Source: Owenia fusiformis
Lineage: Eukaryota > Annelida > Polychaeta > Sabellida > Oweniidae
Length of the DNA: 60,000 nt
Direction: 5' to 3'
Assembly: GCA_903813345.2 (NCBI GenBank)
Contig: CAIIXF020000008.1
Location: 31,708,867-31,768,866, forward strand
Made by a program: the position numbers and the translations under genes. Below the pieces are notes generated by a model that saw only the letters and a program-made list of their open reading frames with translations, ran no database searches and had not been told where the DNA came from. Positions 24,601 to 39,600 of this stretch are shown here, piece after piece; the stretch's first letter is position 1, and each line of letters opens with the position of its first letter.

Positions 24601-27600
24601 CCCCAATTTGTGTAACTCCACACAGGGAGAAACTCCTCTCCCACTCCATTCACACCCATGACTCGCTGGACCAGATAATCAGATGATTAATAGTGACATT
24701 TTTCTTGCAATTGCCTAATTAATTAATTGTTAGTTGTTAATGTGCTATAAGAGTACAATAAAAGGTATGCACAAAATCAAAAAATAGATTTTGTATGTGG
24801 TTTCTACATTTTGTATGCATTTTTACTCAAGAAAAACACTTTTATAGCTTTGACTCAACTTTTTTTCTTGTGACTCACTTTTTTGAAACTACCTGAGTCA
24901 TGATGACTCACAAAAATATATGCCTACCGCCACCGCTGAGTGCTCCTACCAAAATGGATTTGCCGACTTACACTGTACCCCTGACACTCTTATCTGATAG
25001 ATAGAATGCACAAATAAAACAAAAGTTTTGCTATTATACTGTAGGTAAAAAGTTCTCTCAAATTTCGAAGTGATTTTACCTGTTTTACCTGTCATTGGTC
25101 CGCCAATTTTGCAGAAGTTATACTGAAACACAAACTCCATGAAACAAAAAGAAATCACTAGAAAAAAACATGGCACACATCGTGCGCATGTGCACTAAAG
25201 TTTTAACCAATCAGATTATTTGATTATTTTGCGCACATAAATTATTTGCTTCTGAGCACTTACCTTTAAAAGCTTACCACTACATGTATAAACAAACCTG
25301 GCGGAGATTACCCTTACTTCATTTTAGCGAAATTTCAGGTCAAACTTGTGACAAATTCATTATGCCTACGCTGGTATGCAGTCTTAGAGACACTCATTTT
25401 GGTAAATATGATTTACGGTTTATACTTTTCTGCAGTTTGAAGGAGTTTTGGACATTAAATGTTTAAATTCAAGAAAATATGCCAAAAATATGACTTATCA
25501 ATTAATTTGTATCAGCACTGTAGTTATAGTGTAACGACTCTTGGTACGCTCATCCGGGGAGCTGTAGTGTAACATGCCAGATACAGATCTGGCTGAATTC
25601 AATGCCACATACAGGAATCAAACCCAGAACCTTCCGCTGATGCTCTACGACTTGAACAACACAGCTGCCCAGGGTCATTACACCATTCCCGCAATCCTTA
25701 ACTGCATCAGATTCGCTTTCAATATGGAAACAAATATGTAGAGGTGTCACGGATACCTGATTTTGTTCCGATCCGCGGAATTATGCCCTCGGAACAGAAC
25801 ACGGAACAAAAATTAAGAATTTCGGTTCAGTTCCGGAACAAGAACATTTTACCCTTTCACAACTTCTGGCCTTTGAATCTCCACAAAACAGCATTTTTCT
25901 TTCAATATTTTGTACCAAAAGATGTTCATTCTTTTTACTCCTTCTCTTTGGAGAGTTTTGAAGAACTTTTTGCTACCAAATAGACCTACATGTAGATGAT
26001 CAAATTATTTTAATCTAATACACGCAGTCACTCTGTTCCGAACCGTTCCGAAATTGTTCCATTCCGAACCGAACTGTTTCGATTTTTTTCAAAAAACGGC
26101 AGAATCCTATATTGTTTTGACTCTAGGGGGTGACATTGGTTGTGCTGACGGTAAAGTCGTTAACATTTGTCAGCTGATTCTATAGAGGTTGAATTTGGTT
26201 GGTTGTGCCATTGACCTCTATCCTGGTTTTGGTGAATATGCAGAGGTTGCCCTTTCAAGCTGATTTTACAGAGGTTGACATTAGTTGTGCTAAGAATACT
26301 CGTGACATTGGCCATTATGTGGATATGAATGTACATACTGTACCATAGTAAAGTCCTTGGACTTGGAAGTTTTTTTAATTTATACATGTATATGTATTTA
26401 CAGAGAACTTCGAAATGCGATCAAGGAAGAAATTGCTGCCATAAGGCAGACCAGCCCTGACTTTAACCCTGGGTTAGCCATTGTTCAGGTGAGTAGTGTA
26501 CATGTATGAAGTAATATACATGCAAACATGTCACTGACGTATCCAGAAGCTAACAAGGGGGGTGGGGCCCAAATTTCAAATTTTTAAAAAAATTTTCGGC
26601 ACCTGAAATCAAAAATTTAGCTCAAATTTTAAAAAGGATCTTTTAAGGCCAAATACATGTATTTGATAATTTGGCCAAAAAGGCCCATTTTTGAGGCCCT
26701 AGAATATTTTTCTGGGTCCACAAAAGGTGGAAGGCACGGGCCCCCTGGCTCGGCCATTGTGATACTTGTACATGTATATACATGCATTCTATGTGTACAT
26801 GTACTGTAAACTTCAATTTAAAACTGTAATATTCCTTGTATTTAATATTTTTGTGAATGATTCATTTTTTGTACAATCATACAATCATTTGTTGGAAATC
26901 TTTAAATCTTCTTAATCATTCTTCGTACTGTATATAATTAATATTAGAAAAAATGAATTATTCACAAAAATATCAATGAAACAGTTACATACATGTAGAT
27001 CAACATAATTTGCAGGTAAGATTTTTTAAGATAAATTACCAAATAGAAAATGAGCTCATTTGTGCTTTCTGATAATTTATTCTATTTTGTGTTAGGTTGG
27101 AGGGCGTGAGGACTCGAATGTTTACATCAGGATGAAGTGTAAAGCTGCAGAAGAAGTTGGCATGACAGCCACACATGTCAAGCTCCCACAGACTACAACA
27201 GAACAGGAACTTCTGCAAGTGGTTCAAAAGCTCAACTCTGATGTGAAGACCCATGGGATTATTGTACAGGTAATTTAATGTCTGCATCCTTTGTACCTTA
27301 CCCCATTGCCTGAGATTGTCTGAGACCGTAGTTTGAATATTTTTGCCTCAATCCCCCAATATCAGTTTTTGCAGAAAGACTCCATCCCCAATATCTGTTT
27401 TTTTTAGACACACTATCCTGAATATCGGATTTCCCAGAAAAACTCCACCTCGAATATCTGCTTTCCCAGACAGACTCAATCCCCAAATATCTGTTTTCCA
27501 AGACACTCCATCCCCAAATATATATTTTCCCACACAGACTCCATCCCCAAATATATGTTTTCTCAGACAGACTCCATCCCCCAAAATCAGTTTTTCCAGA

Positions 27601-30600
27601 CAGACTCCTTCCCGAATATCTGATTTCTTAGACAGTATCTTTGAATATGTGCTTTCCCAAAAAAACTCCATCCTCAAATATCTTCTTTCGCATCCCCCAA
27701 TATATGTTTTCCCAGGCAGACTCCATCCCCAAATACCTATTTTCCCATTATAATGATATTTATTCTAACCTGTGTGCAAAATAAATGGACTTGAGTCTAT
27801 CACTATCACAAGCTATTGGACTTTGCTAACATTGATAGATATATTAACTAGTTATACTTTTATCAAGAATACCCCCTTTGAAGTTTATAAATACTACTGA
27901 CATACTTTTAAATGCCTTTGTACAGTTGTGCAATTTCTATTGAATCCTTATTGTACACTGAGCTATGTTTTTTAAAGGCAGCGTAATAAGTTTGACATTT
28001 TTCCATACGTGTACATGAAAATAATTCAAATTATCCAGAGACACAACAAAGAAAATACATATCGGTCAGTAAAAGTCAAGAGTTAAACACTAGATTCTTC
28101 AAATTCATTGGCTATTGTGTTTTGGTTAAGGATGAATTTGGTCTAGTAAATAAAAATATGTGATCTTTCCAGATTTTCCCAACAGGGTGCTTATAATCCT
28201 AATTTTACCTAGCGCTCAAAACCTCCCAATATTTTATCATTTTGACAGGATGCAGACATATTTTCAACAGGTCGGCATGTAATTTTGAAGCAATCAGTCG
28301 CTTCTATGCTGAGGAGAAATCACTGTTACATATTCAAGTACACTTGTTTTGATAATGCGATATCTGATAGTAATTATATCATCCAGGCATCCTCATATAG
28401 AACATGAACATTGACCTACATTTATGCCATTGAGATTCAAAGGAACTCAATGATAAACTGTCATGTACTTTACATACAGATGTATGTGTATTACTATCTA
28501 GGAATAGACTCTAAAAGGCCACTCTCTTAAATGTCTAAATATTGACATATGTCTATATGTCTATTGACCCCCCCCCCCCCCCGACTACAGGCCTGGGTCA
28601 TATTTATTTTATTTTGTGGATCAGTAGAAAAAGACGACTGACAGTTGACAACAAGTAAGACCTGCCATCTATTCAAGTACATATCTTAAAGTCCAGTATT
28701 AAAGGCCCACTATACTTAATCTAGAAGAAAAAAGAAAAAAATTATCATTGAAACATATAATATTACTCACACACTCGCTCAAATATGACACAAAATTTGA
28801 TTAGCTTTCATATTGAATCAAGAAAAAATATTTCACATAGAAAAAAACATTTGAAGTTCAGAGATCATTAGACATGCATGCACATGCTAAACAAAGTGCA
28901 TGTTTTTAATTACTTTTGATTTAAAAGATGGCGACACTTCTATAAAATTGAATGTATCATGTAATACAAACAACTTCTCCATCTTTCAATGACATTGATA
29001 AAAACTTGAAATACAAAGCTTGACAGATCGAAAATATTTTTTGATTGATTATTGTAAGCTTTGATGTGGTCCGTTTGAGAAGTTGTTGGTGCCAAATGAA
29101 AGATAGGGTTCTTATCAATACATTGGACATTCTATTAGAATTAAAATAAAAGTTCTTAATTTGCCCAAAAACATTGAAAATACGCAAAGTGGGCCTTTAA
29201 TTTTATATGCATGTAAACGGAATTATGCAACTCTGACCTAAATGAGTGTACAATGTACAGGGTGTCAAAAAACAATGGCACCCCCCTCTACAGCAAAAAG
29301 TACTTAATATTACATGGTGTGTCATATGTCATTTTAAAGACAATTTAATTCTGGAGTTACCTGAGAAATATCAGCTTTATATCATGTAATTTTACAGATT
29401 TACAGCTGAATCTTAGTATATGGTATGACCGCCAGTTGCTGCTCAAACAGCAGCTTATCTGGACGGATATGATTTCAATGAAAATTCAGATAAAGGTGTA
29501 GCATTGCATAATCCGCTAAGCACTTTCCTCAAATTCTTCAGAAATACATCCTCACTGTATCTTTTTCCAAGAGGCTCTTCGTCCATCAGTTCCTATACCC
29601 TGTTTTTCAGAACTGAACCCATATGTTCAGTGCAGTTGAAATCTGAGCTAATTGTTCATATTCCACTTTCTGAAGCAGAGGTGGCGTTAACGCAATTTTT
29701 TACGTTTTTTACTCACATTTTTGCAACTCTGACGCAAATATTCATTGTCTACCGAGTCTTTCCGACGCACGTTTGTTTCACATGCAAAATCCCCGTTTGG
29801 TACTTGGTTAAATTGATCCCTATACGTGAAAATACGTGATTGATCAAATTTATAATTTTGCTAATTCCGGAAATCTAACATTTCGTTCAGCGCAATCGAG
29901 CCTCCTTCCTACCGATCATTTTCTCATTTCGGTATTTCATATAATTTTTAAAGCCCTGTGATTCAGTTTCAATGATAAACTTGAAAATATTGATCGATCC
30001 CTCGATTTGTTTATCTCGTGAAGCACGTTGCTAGGGGGCGTATCAAAAATGCAATAAAACGAACATAACATTGAACAATAATTTATTAATTTCATACTCC
30101 CTTCTAAGGATTTTAGTGATCGTATATTTATCTAAATTACCGCATAAAATCTTCCCTTGAATGTTCACACGCTAGATTTACGAACCTTTAGTTTCCTTCG
30201 CAAGTTCGCAAAATTCCTTCGCTAAGTTAGCAAGTTTCCTTGAGCCGTCCCCTTCATCAGCATGCGCAGATGTAATGCGCAGTAGGTTTATCAATGGTGC
30301 TCACAGTGACCGATCTATCGGAAGTTTTCACCAAGTATTTTCAATTAACTCCCTCAAGTTAAGATCTTCGAATCACTAGATCTGAAGCTGATCCTATGAA
30401 GATAGATAATGGGCACATGAAAATCCAGTCGATCGCACATTAAGGGGGGTAATGATGATAAATTAGGTATGAAAACAAATCTACTTTCGGTTTCATTTGA
30501 TCAGCTATAGCCTAATTACAAGATTCTACCGTATTCAATTTAAATGATGCCCAGTATTGTGGTCGGACTTATATTGCCGTTTTAGACTTTGGAATGATTG

Positions 30601-33600
30601 CAAAAATGTTGAATTTCAACATGAAACGCTTTGACCCCAATTTGTGTAACTCCACACAGGGAGAAACTCCTCTCCCTCTCCATTCACACCCATGACTCGC
30701 TGGACCAGATAATCAGATGATTAATAGTGACATTTTTCTTGCAATTTCCTAATTAATTAATTGTTAGTTGTTAATGTGCTATAACAGTACAATAAAAGGT
30801 ATGCACAAAATCAAAAAATAGATTTTGTATGTGGTTTCTACATTTTGTATGCATTTTTACTCAAGAAAAACACTTTTATAGCTTTGACTCAACTTTTTTT
30901 CTTGTGACTCACTTTTTTGAAACTACCTGAGTCATGATGACTCACAAAAATATATGCCTACCGCCACCGCTGTGAAGATTTGACCTTTAACCAGTAACAG
31001 AGCAGCAAATAAAGTACCAAAGTAGCAAACTTAAAAACAATGTAGCTTTTTTAATATAAAGTTTTTATAAATGAAATTTGAGGAGTAACTCCAGAATTAA
31101 ATTATCTTTCAAATGATGTATGACACAATATGGAACATTCAGGACTTTTTGCTGGAGAGGGGGGTGCCGTTGTTTTTTGACACCCTGTACTATATAGTTA
31201 TACTGGTAATCCATCCATTATCTTGTTGTGTTTTCTGTTGCAGCTCCCTCTTGACTCTAGCAATGAGATCAACACAGACCTCATCATAAACTCCATAGCT
31301 CCACAGAAAGATGTAGATGGGTAACTAACCTTTATACTTTCTAGTCAGACAAACCAGTGATCTCCCAGCATTAAAGCAAGTGACTAGAGGCCTTGTGACT
31401 AGAGGCCTTGTGTTAAATAATATTCTGATCTAGTTTCTTTACTCTTGCTGATTATCACTGTTAACTTTTTCATGTTTTATTTTGATCAGGTAAATTGGCC
31501 TTGTATATGTGTTTTTACAGACCTAATGTATCCAATTTTTATTTTTTAAAAAACCGTTGCAATAAGCAGCGAAATCGTCTATCGCATTTGATGAGTACGA
31601 TACACACTAAACCAGAATTAGCCTGGTTTTTTATTATTTTTCTAGTTTTAAGTACTTTTCTGTTAAAATTGCCAATCTGTCTCCCAAATGATGCAAATGT
31701 CTGTCTTTCAGTACTTTTTTCAGATCTTAACGCGTTGTATTCTAATGTTTATGCCACCGCTGCGACAGGTATCGGTTAAAGGGCATTGATGTAGCAACCT
31801 ATCGTATGAGGGTGGGGCTATTTAATAATTTTCGGCTTCCTAAGAACAAGAACCGTGTAGTGAGAAATCGGTCACCATGTTACTTTACAGCTCACATTTA
31901 CTTCGTTTTTCTAATTGTTATTGCTGTTTTTGCTGCTACGTTTTATAAGGGGTTTACGAGTATTATAATTTTACTTCTTGCGGTTGTTATATTCAATTTC
32001 TCGATGATCGTCTTGCCACTCTTATGTTTCACAAGGTTCCTGTTGAAACATATCAAACATTTTAACCCGCGTTTTTGTATCACATTTCCATGGGCCTTAT
32101 TATGCTTCATATTTTTCACACTAGCTTGCCCTGGTTTTGGGATGTGGATATATGTACCAAATTTGAAATATCTCATGTTAATGCACGGAGATATCCAACC
32201 GAACCCAGGTCCGGTTGGACACGAAAATATCACATTTCTACTGTCAAACATAAATAGTATTTCGGCAGACGAATCAACAAGATTCGAATGTTTAATAGAT
32301 GAGATGCGCTTAAACGAAGTCCATGTAGCTGGTATATGTGAGGTTGGACAAATTGCAAATGAAACTATCAAAAAGGATTACGATATTTTTGACTATCACC
32401 CGCCAATATACATAAGTGAGGGGAGGGGATTGATGGTCTACATAAAAAACAATATTTTCTTTAAAAAATGCCCGGATCTTGGCACTAAAAAACACAACTG
32501 TGCAACGATATGGTTTGAACTATGTGTGAATCATCAAACTATTTTCTACGCGCTGACATATAAATCGCCTAACAAATGAAAACAATTCCAAAATCTTTAA
32601 GGCAGTTTTGAACTTCATTAAATAATCGATAACAGCAATTCAAATTCAGGGCACCAACGGGGGTACAGACAGGTAGAAAAACAGATAGTATCTAAATTAT
32701 ATATTTTTCTTACTCTAATACTGACTTTGACTAAATATATTATATTTAAAATTCACTTAAAGCGGCAGTAGAAATGCCCTTTCAGGGCGATTACGCCGTG
32801 AATAACAATGAAAATGTATCTATGATTTTAAGAAATAAAGAGTATTTATTATAAAAAAAAAAAAAAAAATTAAAGCAAGTGGGCGCAGCACCCACCTGAG
32901 ATTTTAAAAACAGACTTGCACCCACCTGAGAATTCATTTGAACCCACTTGAAAATGAGAAAAATCATGAAAAATGGGCATATTTTGACAAATTTTGGTCT
33001 GAATTGTGAAAATCAGAATTTTGCACCCACTTGCGAAAAAATCCTGTCGAGAACACTGCAAACTATTAAAGGCTCTATGGAAACCACTTTAAACCAATTT
33101 GCTTGTGTTGTAATCTTGCATGTCTTATCATAATCAAACAAACAGGCTTGGGTACCTAAGTTCTAACATTTTGTGCAGCATATACAAGAAAAAAGCATTA
33201 AGATCTTTGCATAAGTTGTGAACAAACCAACCTTAGCACCCTTATTTTTGAAGAAATATGTCTCCAAACATCTTCAGGCAGACCAAGAAATAACCCAAAT
33301 AAATGTGTGCTCTTTTTGTGCACCAAAACATTTGTGTGCAGTAAAACCTGTTATGAACAGTGAACACCTTCTAATCTGAACACCTCTTAATGTAAACACT
33401 TTTTTCGTTCTCATAGACTTTTTCTGCAAAAAGTGCCTTCCATGTTTGAACAACTTACAAATGGGAATACCTGTCAGTGTGAACACCTTTGCTGATCCCA
33501 GTTGTGTTTGGATTAGACAGGTTTTACTGTACATGTATACATAAAAGATACAATCCCACTAAAACAAGAAAATATCAGTGTGAAAATCTCAAGTATGTTT

Positions 33601-36600
33601 ATCGTGCTGATTAATAAGTGAAAATTGTATTGTATTGTAGGTTAAATGGGGAAAATGCTGCCATGTTATCCAGGGGTGACATGTCTAATTGTATACTCCC
33701 ATGTACACCTAGAGGATGTCTTGAACTTATCAGGAAAACAGGTACCAATGCACACCCACTCCCATTTATTTGAAATCTATATCTTAAAGACACAAAATCT
33801 GGATTCTAAGATTGTCACACTGTTATGTGTGTACTTCCATTCTTGCTGAGGTTCTACATTTGGCTAGTTGTATCAGCTTCTAAAACTTTATAATACTGTG
33901 CCTGTCATTAATTTCTTTTAAAAGTGCACAGACAATGCATGTATAAGAATAGAATATTCTGAGCAACCCAGAATGTGAGTCAAGATTTTAAAGGCAGAAT
34001 CAGATCTATAGGGATGAAAAAATTACAAGCAACATGAACTATTGACCTACCAATCTATTCCTTACAAGCTCAAGTACAATATCCCCTAAAAGATTCACGA
34101 TATGTTATAAATTGGTGAAGTTATAGTGGATTCAAAGTGCAAAAATGGGTGAAAAATGTTTAAATTCTCCCAAATAATAAGACTCAACCATTCTTATAGA
34201 AAAATAATACATTATTGTAAAAATCTTTAGTTTTCCTGAAATAAAGTGTGCACTTTGGGGATTTTTAGAAAATAGACATGGCAAGGAATGACAATGCGCA
34301 GAAATATTCTAAAATTGAAACAATTTTTTGTTGGCCTGCTCGCTAGATCTGATTCTCTCTTTAATGTAGAATAATTCAATATTCCTTAATCTCTACTCTT
34401 CAAGGGAGATTGACTGATATTTTTACCTCATAGGTACTGAGATCAAGGGAAAGCGGGCTGTTGTGCTAGGGCGTAGTAAGATTGTAGGTTCACCAATGGC
34501 TAATCTGCTGACCTGGAACCATGCTACAGTAACGATATGTCATTCAAGGACCATTGACCTTCCATCTGTCGTAAGTGCAGATACAACTCTCATTTCACAA
34601 GTTTATGGTTCAGATATTTTAGATTAAAAGGTTCAACAAAAAATCCAGCAAAGAGACCTTGCCAATGAAACCTGTCCCCTGTTGTCATATCAAAAAAAAA
34701 ATATATTGGCTAAATTCATAATATCATAGGTTCCAGATAGCAAAGCTTTCAATCAAGAAGAAAAACTTTAATTGATTTTTTTATTTGGCATATTTTAATT
34801 AATTTTTTTAGAAAAACTTAATTCTCAAAAAAGAATCAAATCATCCTAAATATAAATAAAATGTTATATTCTGCTTTTAGTGTAAAGAGGCTGACATTTT
34901 GGTAGCAGCAGTCGGCAGGCCTGAAATGGTGAAAGCTGATTGGATAAAACCAGGTGCTGTCGTCATAGATTGCGGTATCAATTCCATTCCAGGTATGTTT
35001 TCACAACACATTTTGTTGTATTCATTACTTTGGCAACTTAAGGCATAATGAAAACATAATTGAGGACATCAATGAAAAATATAAAGTATTCTATTACATA
35101 TACTGTTTTGTAATCAGACATCAGAATTCTTATAATTTCAATTTCAACACAATGTCATATGCAATTGAAAAATCTGTAAATTATTGGTACAGATGTACAT
35201 ACAATACATGTATATGTACACATGTAAAATACATGTATAGTTATTATACTGTACTTAAAAAATGACAAAAGAATCAGAAGAATTGATGAGATCAATTTAT
35301 AACTGTTCTTGCTCGAGGTTAAAGGACTGTATCAAATTTTCAGATGCCACTAAGAAGAGTGGCCAGAGACTGGTTGGTGATGTAGCATACAGTGAATGCA
35401 AGGAGGTAGCGTCATGGATCACTCCTGTACCTGGTGGTGTAGGGCATATGATAATACTATAGTTTTACTTGTAGATGCCACTAAGAAGAGTGGTCAAAGA
35501 CTCGTTGGAGATGTAGCATACAGTGAATGCAAGGAGGTAGCGTCATGGATTACTCCTGTACCTGGTGGTGTAGGGCATATGATAATACTATAGTTTTACT
35601 TGTAGATGCCAGTAAGAAGAGTGGTCAGAGACTGGTTGGTGATGTAGCATACAGTGAATGCAAGGAGGTAGCGTCATGGATCACTCCTGTACCTGGTGGT
35701 GTAGGGCATATGATAATACTATAGTTTTACTTGTAGATGCCAGTAAGAAGAGTGGTCAGAGACTGGTTGGTGATGTAGCATACAGTGAATGCAAGGAGGT
35801 GGCATCATGGATTACTCCTGTACCTGGTGGTGTAGGGCCTATGATAATACTATAGTTTTACTTGTAGATGCCAGTAAGAAGAGTGGTCAAAGACTGGTTG
35901 GTGATGTAGCATACAGTGAATGCAAGGAGGTAGCGTCATGGATTACTCCTGTACCTGGTGGTGTAGGGCCTATGATAATACTATAGTTTTACTTGTAGAT
36001 GCCAGTAAGAAGAGTGGTCAAAGACTGGTTGGTGATGTAGCATACAGTGAATGCAAGGAGGTAGCGTCATGGATTACTCCTGTACCTGGTGGTGTAGGGC
36101 CTATGATAATACTATAGTTTTACTTGTAGATGCCAGTAAGAAGAGTGGTCAAAGACTCGTTGGAGATGTAGCATACAGTGAATGCAAGGAGGTGGCATCA
36201 TGGATCACTCCTGTACCATTTGGTGTAGGGCATATAATAATACTATAGTTTTACTTTTAGATGCCACTAAGAAGAGTGGTCAAAGACTGGTTGGAGATGT
36301 AGCATACAGTGAATGCAATGAGGTAGCATCATGGATCACTCCTGTACCTGGTGGTGTAGGGCATATGATAATACTATAGTTTTACTTGTAGATGCCACAA
36401 AGAAGAGTGGTCAAAGACTCGTTGGAGATGTAGCATACATTGAATGCAAGGAGGTAGCGTCATGGATCACTCCTGTACCTGGTGGTGTAGGGCATATGAT
36501 AATACTATAGTTTTACTTGTAGATGCCAGTAAGAAGAGTGGTCAGAGACTGGTTGGTGATGTAGCATACAGTGAATGCAAGGAGGTAGCGTCATGGATTA

Positions 36601-39600
36601 CTCCTGTACCTGGTGGTGTAGGGCATATGATAATACTATAGTTTTACTTGTAGATGCCACAAAGAAGAGTGGTCAAAGACTCGTTGGAGATGTAGCATAC
36701 AGTGAATGCAAGGAGGTAGCGTCATGGATCACTCCTGTACCTGGTGGTGTAGGGCCTATGATAATACTATAGTTTTACTTTTAGATGCCAGTAAGAAGAG
36801 TGGTCAGAGACTGGTTGGTGATGTAGCATACAGTGAATGCAAGGAGGTAGCATCATGGATTACTCCTGTACCTGGTGGTGTAGGGCATATGATAATACTA
36901 TGGTTTTACTTTTAGATGCCACTAAGAAGAGTGGTCAGAGACTCGTTGGAGATGTAGCATACAGTGAATGCAAGGAGGTAGCGTCATGGATTACTCCTAT
37001 ACCTGGTGGTGTAGGGCATATGATAATACTATGGTTTTACTTGTAGATGCCAGTAAGAAGAGTGGTCAGAGACTGGTTGGTGATGTAGCATACAGTGAAT
37101 GCAAGGAGGTAGCGTCATGGATCACTCCTGTACCTGGTGGTGTAGGGCATATGATAATACTATGGTTTTACTTTTAGATGCCACTAAGAAGAGTGGTCAG
37201 AGACTCGTTGGAGATGTAGCATACAGTGAATGCAAGGAGGTAGCGTCATGGATTACTCCTATACCTGGTGGTGTAGGGCATATGATAATACTATAGTTTT
37301 ACTTTTAGATGCCACTAAGAAGAGTGGTCAGAGACTCGTTGGAGATGTAGCATACATTGAATGCAAGGAGGTAGCGTCATGGATTACTCCTGTACCTGGT
37401 GGTGTAGGGCATATGATAATACTATAGTTTTACTTGTAGATGCCACAAAGAAGAGTGGTCAAAGACTCGTTGGAGATGTAGCATACATTGAATGCAAGGA
37501 GGTAGCGTCATGGATCACTCCTGTACCTGGTGGTGTAGGGCATATGATAATACTATGGTTTTACTTTTAGATGCCACTAAGAAGAGTGGTCAGAGACTCG
37601 TTGGAGATGTAGCATACAGTGAATGCAAGGAGGTAGCGTCATGGATTACTCCTGTACCTGGTGGTGTAGGGCATATGATAATACTATGGTTTTTATTATG
37701 TCACCACCAAAAAGTGGTGACATATTGTTATGGTCTCCGTTTTTTTGCGACGGCGGTTGGTGGTTGGCGTCCGGCGTCTGGCGTCCGGCGTCTGTAACAA
37801 TTTCTTACAACTTCCTATAACTTAACAAATACTGTTTAGACTGACTTCAATTTTTTTCTAAATCATCTACATCTTCTCAGAAGTTCAAATCTGACTTTAG
37901 ATTTGACATTTGACCTTCAATGACCTTCTCAAGGTCAAAAAGGTCTTTTTTCAAATTGCTTCACATTGACTAAAATTTTTTTCAAAATCATCTACATGTT
38001 CTCACAAATTCAAATCTGACTTTAGATTTGACATTTGACCTTCAAATCTGACTTTAGATTTGACATTTGACCTTCAATGACCTTCTCAAGGTCAAAAATG
38101 TCTTTTTTCAACTTGCTTCACATTGACTAAATTTTTTTTCAAAATCATCTACATGTTCTCAGAAATTCAAATCTGACTTTAGATTTGACATTTGACCTTC
38201 AAATCTGACTTTAGATTTGACATTTGACCTTCAATGACCTTCTCAAGGTCAAAAAAGGTCAAAAAGGTCTTTTTTCAACTTGCTTCACATTGACTAAATT
38301 TTTTTTCAAAATCATCTACATGTTCTCAGAAATTCAAATCTGACTTTAGATTTGACATTTGACCTTCAAATCTGACTTTAGATTTGACATTTGACCTTCA
38401 ATGACCTTCTCAAGGTCAAAAAAGGTCAAAAAGGTCTGTTTTCAACTTGCTTCAAATTGACTAAATTTTTTTTTCAAAATCATCTACGTGTTCTCAGAAA
38501 TTCAAATCTGACTTAAGATTTGACATTTGACCTTCAAATCTGACCTTCTCAAGGTCAAAAAAGGTCAAAAAGGTCTGTTTTCAACTTGCTTCAAATTGAC
38601 TAAAAAATATTTCAAAATCATCTACATGTTCTCAGAAATTCAAATCTGACTTTAGATTTAACATTTGACCTTCAATGACCTTCTCAATGTCAAAAAAGGT
38701 CAAAAAGGTATTTTTTCATCTTGCTTCAAATTGACTAATTTTTTTTTCAAAATCATCTACGTGTTCTCAGAAATTCAAATCTGACTTTAGATTTGACTTA
38801 AGATTTGACATTTGACCTTCAATGACCTTCTCAAAGTCAAAAAAGGTCAAAAAGGTCTTTTTTCAACTTGCTTCAAATTGACTAAATTTTTTTTTCAAAA
38901 TCATCTACATGTTCTCAGAAATTCAAATCTGACTTAAGATTTGACATTTGACCTTCAATGACCTTCTCAAGGTCAAAAAAGGTCAAAAAGGTCTTTTTTC
39001 AACTTGCTTCACATTGACTAAATTTTTTTTCAAAATCATCTACATGTTCTCAGAAATTCAAATCTGACTTTAGATTTGACATTTGACCTTCAAATCTGAC
39101 TTGAGATTTGACATTTGACCTTCAATGACCTTCTCAAGGTCAAAAAAGGTCAAAAAGGTCTGTTTTCAACTTGCTTCAAATTGACTAATTTTTTTTTTCA
39201 AAATCATCTACGTGTTCTCAGAAATTCAAATCTGACTTAAGATTTGACATTTGACCTTCAAATCTGACCTTCTCAAGGTCAAAAAAGGTCAAAAAGGTCT
39301 GTTTTCAACTTGCTTCAAATTGAATAAAAAATATTTCAAAATCATCTACGTGTTCTCAGAAATTCAAATCTGACTTTAGATTTGACTTAAGATTTGACAT
39401 TTGACCTTCAATGACCTTCTCAAAGTCAAAAAAGGTCAAAAAGGTCTTTTTTCAAATTGCTTCAAATTGACTAAATTTTTTTTTCAAATCATCTACATGT
39501 TCTTAGAAATTCAAATCTGACTTTAGATTTAACATTTGACCTTCAATGACCTTCTCAATGTCAAAAAAGGTCAAAAAGGTATTTTTTCATCTTGCTTCAA

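Noticed and set aside
27298-27753. Open frames on both strands (proline-rich and glycine-rich)
   Set aside because: Produced by a degenerate minisatellite; complementary frames are open because of composition, not selection.
31943-32371. 142-aa minus-strand frame
   Set aside because: Antisense of the LINE reading frame; no family resemblance.
35322-37692. CRISPR-like regular spacing
   Set aside because: Units are contiguous partial exons in a eukaryotic intron, with no unique spacers.
35396-37797. Series of about 65-aa frames containing [11 protein letters not shown] and [13 protein letters not shown]
   Set aside because: They are two frames of the 131-bp partial-exon repeat; each ends at the stop built into every unit and none has independent coding signals.
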